Below are positions 55,369 through 64,000 of a stretch of 64,000 nucleotides of DNA, piece after piece. The DNA is from an uncultured Pelagibacteraceae bacterium (GTDB lineage Bacteria; Pseudomonadota; Alphaproteobacteria; Pelagibacterales; Pelagibacteraceae), in contig CACHGA010000004.1 of NCBI GenBank assembly GCA_902579285.1, forward strand, positions 1-64,000, written 5' to 3'. The position numbers were made by a program, and so were the translations under genes. Within the stretch, counting starts at the first letter, position 1. Each line of letters begins with the position of its first letter. The notes beneath the pieces are model-generated. The model did not search any database, was not told the origin of the DNA, and worked only from the letters and a program-made list of their open reading frames with translations.

Positions 55369-56079
55369 ATGTTAGAGATCAAAATAATAAAATGTTTAGA
55401 AGATAACTATAGTTATTTACTTAAGGATAAAAAAACAAATTTAGTTGCAGCAGTTGATCCCTCCGAATTTAAAGCTGTAGATGAAGAAATAAATAAAAAT
55501 TACAAGAAACTAGATTTTATATTAAACACACACCATCATTTTGACCATGTTGGTGGAAATTTACAATTGAAAACAAAATATAATGCAAAAGTTGTTTGTT
55601 CAGCTTATGATCAAAATAAGGTTCCAGGCGCAGATATTAAAAAGAGGGATAACGATTATTTTATTTTTGGAGAAACTAAGTTTAAGGTAATTCATGTTCC
55701 AGGTCATACCCTTGATCATATCGTTTTTTTTTCTGAAACTGATAAAGTATTATTTTCTGGAGACACTTTATTTTCACTTGGGTGTGGAAGAGTATTTGAA
55801 GGATCATATGAACAAATGTTCAATTCATTAGAAAAAATTAAAGAGCTACCAAAAAGTACAAAAATTTATTGCGGCCATGAATACACAAAAAATAATGCAA
55901 AATTTTGTACAAAAATCGATAAAGACAATTTAAAACTAAAAAAAAGAGTTAAAGATGTTACAAATAAAACTAATTTAGATAGGCCGACAATTCCAATTAC
56001 ATTGGAAGAGGAAATTGAGACTAATACATTTTTAAGATATGATGTAAAAAAAATAAAAAAAAACTTTAGAATTAGATAA
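55369..56079 (+). CDS. gloB: Hydroxyacylglutathione hydrolase (glyoxalase II)
   Basis: Metallo-beta-lactamase-fold enzyme hydrolysing S-lactoylglutathione. The 236-residue protein has NTHHHFDHVGGN (binuclear metal site), VPGHTLDHIVFF, SGDTLFSLGCGRVFEG and CGHEYTKNNAKF. It follows metW directly and is ended by a small hairpin. Confidence 0.95.
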   Translation: MLEIKIIKCLEDNYSYLLKDKKTNLVAAVDPSEFKAVDEEINKNYKKLDFILNTHHHFDHVGGNLQLKTKYNAKVVCSAYDQNKVPGADIKKRDNDYFIFGETKFKVIHVPGHTLDHIVFFSETDKVLFSGDTLFSLGCGRVFEGSYEQMFNSLEKIKELPKSTKIYCGHEYTKNNAKFCTKIDKDNLKLKKRVKDVTNKTNLDRPTIPITLEEEIETNTFLRYDVKKIKKNFRIR

Positions 56080-56081
56080 TG

Positions 56082-56101
56082 CTTCAAAAGTTGAAGTTTT
56101 T
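56082..56101 (+). terminator. Weak terminator after gloB
   Basis: CTTCAA (56082-56087) pairs with TTGAAG (56091-56096) around AAG, followed by five Ts. The stem is short, so termination may be partial. It ends the metX-metW-gloB unit. Confidence 0.55.
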
Positions 56102-56145
56102 AAAAAATTAAGGATTTTAAAAGATCAATTTTAACATCATTCACC

Positions 56146-56173
56146 TTGACTTGATAGGTCACAGAGTTATATT
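56146..56173 (+). promoter_or_regulatory. rplU-rpmA promoter
   Basis: TTGACT (56146-56151) and TATATT (56168-56173) with 16 bases between form a good promoter, placing the start near 56180, about 20 bases before the rplU ATG. It may drive the whole rplU-to-rppH run. Confidence 0.65.
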
Positions 56174-56198
56174 GCCTTAAATTAAATAGGTTTATTTT

Positions 56199-56624
56199 AT
56201 GTCTTTTGCAATAATAGAAACAGGTGGCAAGCAATACAAAGTATCTGCTAGTAATATTTTAAAAGTAGAAAAACTGAATATTGTTAAAGGAAAAAAAGTT
56301 GAGTTTAAAAAAGTCCTCCTAGTTAATGATGATAAAAATACTGAAGTTGGAAATCCAACTGTTGAAGGTGCATTAGTAGAAGGTTTAGTTTTAGACAATA
56401 TTAAAGATAGAAAAATTTTAGTTTTTAAAAAAAGAAGAAGACAAAACTCAAGAAAAAAATATGGGCATAGACAGCATCTTTCAAAAATCCAGATTACTAA
56501 AATTTTGTCAAAAGGTGGAAAAGTAATTTCTGAGATAAAAGATAAAAAAATGAGTTTGTCAAAAGAACAAAAATCAGATAAAAAAACCGTAAAGAAAAAA
56601 GAAGTAGATAAAAAGAAGAAATAA
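56199..56624 (+). CDS. rplU: 50S ribosomal protein L21
   Basis: L21 binds 23S rRNA with L20. The N-terminal 103 residues are canonical ([13 protein letters not shown], then [24 protein letters not shown]). The product is 141 residues because of a C-terminal tail of about 38, almost entirely Lys, Ser, Glu and Asp. rpmA follows in 5 bases. Confidence 0.96.
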   Translation: MSFAIIETGGKQYKVSASNILKVEKLNIVKGKKVEFKKVLLVNDDKNTEVGNPTVEGALVEGLVLDNIKDRKILVFKKRRRQNSRKKYGHRQHLSKIQITKILSKGGKVISEIKDKKMSLSKEQKSDKKTVKKKEVDKKKK

Positions 56625-56629
56625 AACAA

Positions 56630-56884
56630 ATGGCAACAAAAAAAGCAGGTGGATCATCGAAGAACGGTCGAGATAGTGCCGGTCGTCGTCTAGGCGTTAA
56701 AAGATATGGCGAACAATTAGTTAAGCCTGGTAATATAATAGTCAGACAAAGAGGCACTAAAATTCATCCTGGAAATAATGTTGGCATGGGTAAAGATCAT
56801 TCAATTTTTTCTCTTATTGCAGGAAAAGTTAAATTCAAAAAAACCAAGTCAAATAGAACTTTGGTTTCTGTAGTTCCCAAATAA
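56630..56884 (+). CDS. rpmA: 50S ribosomal protein L27
   Basis: L27 reaches the peptidyl-transferase centre with its N terminus. The 84-residue product has [20 protein letters not shown] and [20 protein letters not shown], fully canonical. Lies between rplU and obgE as usual. Confidence 0.98.
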   Translation: MATKKAGGSSKNGRDSAGRRLGVKRYGEQLVKPGNIIVRQRGTKIHPGNNVGMGKDHSIFSLIAGKVKFKKTKSNRTLVSVVPK

Positions 56885-56901
56885 ATTCAGTAGAAAAATA
56901 A

Positions 56902-58984
<2,083 letters not shown>

Positions 58985-58985
<1 letters not shown>

Positions 58986-60226
58986 TGAATTATATTAAAA
59001 ATATTGGAGAAAAATCTTTAAAAGCATTTGAGAGTTTAAAGAATGTAGAACATTCAAAAATTAAAAGAGTATTGAAAGAATATGCGTTTCAAGTGAAGAA
59101 AAATAAGTTAAAAATTTTAAGGGAAAATTCAAAAGATATAAAAAAAGCTCAAAGAAAAAAACTAATAGACAGATTAATATTAAATAGCGCAAAGATTAAC
59201 CAGATTATATCAAGTGTAAAAGCAATTGAAAAATTTAAAAACCCTATTGGTCAAGTTTTATCTAAATGGAAAAGATCAAATAAATTGAAAATTGAGAAAG
59301 TATCAATTCCAATAGGCGTTATATGCGTGATATATGAGAGTAGACCTAATGTCACAGCAGACGTGGCTGCGCTATGCTTAAAATCTGGTAACAGTGTAAT
59401 CTTGCGAGGTGGTTCCGAGGCCTATTATACAAATAGATTTTTAGCGAACCTTTTTAGGAAAGCCTTAAGAAAAAATAAAATTGATGAAAATTGTGTCCAA
59501 TTTATTGAAAAAAAAGACAGAAAAATAGTCGACTTTATTCTTTCTAAAATGAACAATTATATTGATTTGATTGTTCCACGTGGCGGAAAAAATTTAGTCA
59601 GAAAAGTTCAGAAATTATCTAAAGTAAATGTAATCGGGCATCTTGAAGGGTTGTGTCATATTTATGTAGATAAAGATTCAAATTTAGAAATGGCTAAAAA
59701 AATTATAATTAATGCCAAGATGAGAAGAACAAGCATATGTGGAGCATTAGAAACTCTTCTAATAAATGACAAGATTTTATCATCTCATGGCACCAAGATT
59801 ATTCATGCTTTAATTAAAACGGGTTGTGAGGTTAGAGTAGATGATAAAATAAATAAATTATTCAATTTTAGATTAAAAAAGGCAATTGAAAAAGATTGGC
59901 AAACAGAATACTTGGACTCAATAATTTCAATTAAATCAGTAAAAGGTGTAGATGAAGCTGTGTCTCATATTTTGAAATATGGCACTATGCACACAGATAG
60001 TATTATTTCTAATAATTATAAAACTGCAAAAAGTTTTCTAAAAGGTGTTAATAGCTCAATCGCGATGCATAATGTTTCAACACAATTTGCTGACGGGGGA
60101 GAATTTGGATTTGGTGGTGAAATTGGAATTTCAACTAATAAAATGCCACCAAGAGGTCCGGTCGGCATTAATCAGTTAACTTCATACAAGTACATTGTAA
60201 AAGGTAATGGTTCAATAAGATCGTAG
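58985..60226 (+). CDS. proA: Gamma-glutamyl phosphate reductase
   Basis: Second step of proline synthesis, an aldehyde-dehydrogenase-fold enzyme of 413 residues. Seen: IPIGVICVIYESRPNVTADVAALC, ILRGGSEAYYTN, the catalytic Cys in KMRRTSICGALETL and GEFGFGGEIGISTNKMPPRG near the end. It forms a coupled pair with proB. Confidence 0.97.
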
Positions 60227-60229
60227 CTG

Positions 60230-60778
60230 ATGGGTTTGCCAAAGAAAAATCTTAAAAGAATTGGAGTTTTAGGCGGTACGTTTGATCCACCGCATTTAGG
60301 TCATTTGGAGATTTCAAAATTTGCTATAAGAAAATTAAAGCTAAAGTTTTTGATTTGGGCAGTAACAAAGAAAAATCCTTTAAAGAAAAAATCTTACTTT
60401 TCTTTACAAAAAAGAATTAATTTTTCAAAAAACTTGATTTCGAAGGTTGGTAGAATTAAAATTGAAACTTATGATGATATAGTAAAGTCATCTAAAACTA
60501 TTAATTTAGTAAAGTATCTTAAAAAAATATATAGAAAATCAGAAATATTTTTCTTAATAGGTTCTGATAACCTTTTAAATTTTCATAAATGGCACGATTG
60601 GAAAAAAATTTCAAATTTTTGTAAAATTGTCGTTTTTCCAAGAACAGGCTATTCAAAAAAGGCTTTTAAATCTAAAGCGTATAGTTACCTTGGAAAACAA
60701 AAAATTCAATTTATTAAGTCAAAAAGGATCAATATTTCTTCTTCAAAAATAAGAAAAAATTATTTAAAGTATAATTGA
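60230..60778 (+). CDS. nadD: Nicotinate-nucleotide adenylyltransferase
   Basis: NAD synthesis enzyme of 182 residues. The nucleotidyltransferase motif is GGTFDPPHLGHLEI, with FFLIGSDNLLNFHKWHDWKKI and the terminal SSSKIRKN typical of NadD. The stop shares a base with the rsfS ATG. Confidence 0.96.
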   Translation: MGLPKKNLKRIGVLGGTFDPPHLGHLEISKFAIRKLKLKFLIWAVTKKNPLKKKSYFSLQKRINFSKNLISKVGRIKIETYDDIVKSSKTINLVKYLKKIYRKSEIFFLIGSDNLLNFHKWHDWKKISNFCKIVVFPRTGYSKKAFKSKAYSYLGKQKIQFIKSKRINISSSKIRKNYLKYN

Positions 60779-61125
60779 TGGAAGTTTTAAAACAAAAAAA
60801 AATAATAGAAAAAGTCCTAAATGACAGTAAAGCTAAAAATATAATATCAATAAATCTTAAAGGTAAGTCTTCAATAGCTGATTATATGATAATAGCCTCT
60901 GGATCGTCTTCGAGACACATACAATCTTTGTCAGAAATAATTGTAAAAGAATTGGATAAAAGCGGTTTAGGAAAATACAATATTGAAGGAAAAACTAGTG
61001 CAGATTGGAAATTAATAGATGCAATCGATATAATCGTTCATATATTTCACCCTGAAAAAAGAAAATTTTATGATTTAGAAAAAATGTGGTGTGATCCATC
61101 TGAAATTGGCGGGGCAGTTACATGA
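60778..61125 (+). CDS. rsfS: Ribosome silencing factor RsfS
   Basis: Binds L14 to block subunit joining in starvation. 115 residues from the ATG at 60778; a TTG at 60775 would add one. Seen: IADYMIIASGSSSRHIQSLS, GKTSADWKLIDAIDIIVHIF and HPEKRKFYDLEKMW. Overlaps nadD by one base and ctpA by 4. Confidence 0.95.
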   Translation: MEVLKQKKIIEKVLNDSKAKNIISINLKGKSSIADYMIIASGSSSRHIQSLSEIIVKELDKSGLGKYNIEGKTSADWKLIDAIDIIVHIFHPEKRKFYDLEKMWCDPSEIGGAVT

Positions 61126-62255
61126 TTAGAATTTTTAAAATATTAATACTATTTTTTATATTTACAGGAAATCTTCATAGTAATACGAATGAAAAGCTTT
61201 ATAAAAAAATTGATTTATTTGGAGAAGTTTTAGAGAAAATAAAAAAAGAATACGTAGAAGATGTAGATCAATCTGAAATGCTGGACTCTGCAATTAATGG
61301 TGCGCTTCAATCTCTAGATCCTTATTCTGCTTACATGAACCCTGAGCTTTTTAAAAGTATGGAAACAGACACAAGGGGAGAGTTTGGTGGACTTGGAATT
61401 GAGGTTGGTATGGAGGCTGGAGTAGTGAAAGTAATTTCCCCAATCGATGATACCCCGGCATCTAAAGCAGGTATAAAAGCTGGGGATTACATTGTAAAAA
61501 TTAATGACAAGCAAGTTCAAGGGAAATCACTGATGGAAGCAGTTAAAATGATGAGGGGTCCAATCGATTCAAAAATAAAACTTACAATTAGAAGAAAAGG
61601 TGAAAAAAAGGCGCTCGAGAAGATTTTAAAAAGAGAAATAATTCAAATTAAATCTGTTGAAGCTAAAATTGTTCAAGAGAATATTGCTTATATAAAATTA
61701 AAAGCCTTTAATAGCAACAGTAGCCAACAACTAAATAAAAAAATAAATGATTTTGAAAAAAAGAATAGCCCAATTGGTTATATTCTTGATCTTAGAAATA
61801 ATCCTGGCGGACTTTTAACTCAAGCAGTAAGTATTACAGATTTTTTCTTAGATGATGGAGAAATTGTTTCGACTAAAGGCAGAAAAAATATTGAGAATAG
61901 AAGATTCTTCGCAAGAAAAGGAGATAAGGTTAATGGAAAACCGTTAATAATTATTATTAATAACGGATCTGCATCAGCATCAGAAATAGTTGCTGGGGCA
62001 CTTAAAGATCACAAAAGAGCAATTATACTTGGAGAAAAAACATATGGTAAAGGGTCGGTTCAATCAATTATTCCACTAAGTGACGGAGGAGGAATAAGAT
62101 TAACTGTCTCAAAATATTATTTACCTTCAGGGAAATCGATTTCAGATGTTGGGGTTGCTCCTGACATTTTTATTGAAGAAAAAGGGGAAAACTTTAAAGC
62201 AAATAGCCCATCAGATAATCAATTAAATTACGCTTTAAAACTTTTAACTTTGTGA
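61122..62255 (+). CDS. ctpA: C-terminal processing protease (S41)
   Basis: Periplasmic serine protease of 377 residues. A signal peptide covers 1-20, a PDZ domain about 85-165 (VISPIDDTPASKAGIKAGDYI) and the S41 core follows, with the catalytic Ser in NNGSASASEIVAGAL and Lys in GEKTYGKGSVQS. Probably trims lipoprotein or envelope enzymes. Coupled to rsfS and rppH. Confidence 0.95.
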   Translation: MIRIFKILILFFIFTGNLHSNTNEKLYKKIDLFGEVLEKIKKEYVEDVDQSEMLDSAINGALQSLDPYSAYMNPELFKSMETDTRGEFGGLGIEVGMEAGVVKVISPIDDTPASKAGIKAGDYIVKINDKQVQGKSLMEAVKMMRGPIDSKIKLTIRRKGEKKALEKILKREIIQIKSVEAKIVQENIAYIKLKAFNSNSSQQLNKKINDFEKKNSPIGYILDLRNNPGGLLTQAVSITDFFLDDGEIVSTKGRKNIENRRFFARKGDKVNGKPLIIIINNGSASASEIVAGALKDHKRAIILGEKTYGKGSVQSIIPLSDGGGIRLTVSKYYLPSGKSISDVGVAPDIFIEEKGENFKANSPSDNQLNYALKLLTL

Positions 62256-62725
62256 TGACCTCAAAAAAATTACCTTTGAGATTAGGTGTTGGTGTAGTAC
62301 TTCTAAATAAAAAAAATCAAGTTTTTGTTGGTAAAAGAAAAGACAATCCCATAGATAAATGGCAAATGCCGCAGGGTGGTGTTAATACTGGTGAAAATTT
62401 AATTGATGCAATGAAAAGAGAGCTTCATGAAGAAACTAGTATACAAAATATAAAAATTCTTAATGAGATTGATGGTTGGTTTGAGTACGAATTACCAAAA
62501 AACCTTTTGGGGAGAATTTGGAGAGGAAGATATAGAGGACAGAAACAAAAATGGTTTGTTGTAAAGTTTTTAGGCAATGATGGAGAAATTAATTTACAGA
62601 CAGATAAACCAGAGTTTATAGAGTGGCGATGGTTAGATATTGAAAATTTACCAAATGTAATCGTTGATTTTAAAAGGAAAGTTTATGAGCAACTTTTGCC
62701 AAAAATAAGAAATTTTATAAACTAA
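62255..62725 (+). CDS. rppH: RNA pyrophosphohydrolase (RppH)
   Basis: Nudix hydrolase removing pyrophosphate from mRNA 5' ends. 156 residues from the ATG at 62255 (a GTG at 62252 adds one). Seen: WQMPQGGVNTGE and the Nudix core RELHEET, then WFEYELP and KWFVVKFLG, typical of RppH. Shares one base with the ctpA stop and overlaps the convergent atpC by 11 bases. Confidence 0.95.
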   Translation: MTSKKLPLRLGVGVVLLNKKNQVFVGKRKDNPIDKWQMPQGGVNTGENLIDAMKRELHEETSIQNIKILNEIDGWFEYELPKNLLGRIWRGRYRGQKQKWFVVKFLGNDGEINLQTDKPEFIEWRWLDIENLPNVIVDFKRKVYEQLLPKIRNFIN

Positions 62726-63101
62726 TTTGTGATAAGCAGTCTATTTTATGAGAAATAATATATCGTTTTTTATCATCTAAATTTTCCTGGTTTAACTCTT
62801 TTTTGCTGTCTTCAAGCATACTGAAAATAAGATCTTTTGAAAGACTTTCGAGGTCAATAATTGTTGAGGATAATATTGTTAGATTGTTTTTTGAAAACTC
62901 AACTGTTCCTTCCTCTACAAAATATTTCTTTTTATTTTCATTAATATTTATGATTCCCGGTCTTAAAAAAGTAATTATAGATATGTGATCATGTAAAATG
63001 GTCATTTCACCTTCAAATGAGGGTATGGTTATTGACTTTCCTTTTTCTGCAAAGAGTTTTTTTTCTGGAGAAACAATTTCTATATTAAAATTTTCATCCA
63101 T
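62715..63101 (-). CDS. atpC: ATP synthase epsilon subunit
   Basis: F1 epsilon chain, 128 residues. The N-terminal beta sandwich has IEIVSPEKKLF, ITIPSFEGEMTILHDHISIITFLRPG and the helical C-terminal part is short. Starts directly after the atpD stop and is last in the ATP synthase unit. Confidence 0.92.
   Translation of the reverse strand: MDENFNIEIVSPEKKLFAEKGKSITIPSFEGEMTILHDHISIITFLRPGIININENKKKYFVEEGTVEFSKNNLTILSSTIIDLESLSKDLIFSMLEDSKKELNQENLDDKKRYIISHKIDCLSQISL

Positions 63102-64000
<899 letters not shown>

Noticed and set aside
56192-56629. 145-codon minus-strand frame covering rplU
   Set aside because: Antisense to a canonical L21 gene; its Phe/Ser-rich content is the complement of Lys codons.

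Overview
The window is AT-rich, has very short intergenic gaps, many start/stop overlaps of 1 to 17 bases and long co-directional runs. Gene content points to a streamlined marine alphaproteobacterium of the SAR11 (Pelagibacterales) type. Supporting signs are the SAM-II riboswitch in front of metX-metW, the alphaproteobacterial blocks tlpA / argH-lptM-lysA and tyrC-hisC / metX-metW, and a SUV3-like helicase followed by FdxA and CarD. This placement is inferred from content; no database search was possible.

Layout. 1-9377 (minus): galE, a glycosyltransferase, thrS, infC, rpmI, rplT, pheS, pheT and the start of lepA, a translation block read towards base 1. 9451-19897: surface-sugar genes (alpha/beta hydrolase, two SDR epimerases, uppP, a lone hisH) around the glutamate synthase pair gltB-gltD. 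19921-27102 (after a tRNA-Arg): thiolase, a 46-residue membrane protein, pyruvate dehydrogenase E1 and E2 (E1 carries its own lipoyl domain), an EamA exporter and a hotdog thioesterase. 27092-35694 (minus): a TAXI-type TRAP transporter, a DUF4346-like protein, a B12-binding radical SAM enzyme, a cobalamin riboswitch, a TonB-dependent receptor and a small membrane protein. This block is the best candidate for an undescribed functional unit. 35796-43064: aminotransferase, SUV3-like helicase, TerB-like protein, ferredoxin, CarD, a 23-codon poly-lysine/arginine gene and an acyl-CoA synthetase. 43179-51501: envelope and housekeeping genes (SGNH protein, tRNA-Leu, YqaA, DsbB, Coq7, HNH protein, esterase, TlpA, ArgH, LptM, LysA, PlsC). 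51502-56079: tyrC and hisC, then metX-metW under a SAM-II riboswitch, then gloB. 56199-62725: rplU, rpmA, obgE, proB, proA, nadD, rsfS, ctpA, rppH, one tightly packed run. 62715-64000 (minus): atpC and part of atpD.

How genes work together. Amino-acid genes dominate (gltBD for glutamate, proBA, argH, lysA, tyrC, hisC, metXW). Regulation is visible mainly as RNA: SAM-II with a terminator and a matching antiterminator, a cobalamin riboswitch, and a strong hairpin between the TRAP receptor and permease genes. I saw no insertion sequence, prophage or CRISPR array. The only stretch over 300 bases without a recognised gene is 41051-41381, which holds a bidirectional terminator, the polybasic mini-gene and its promoter.
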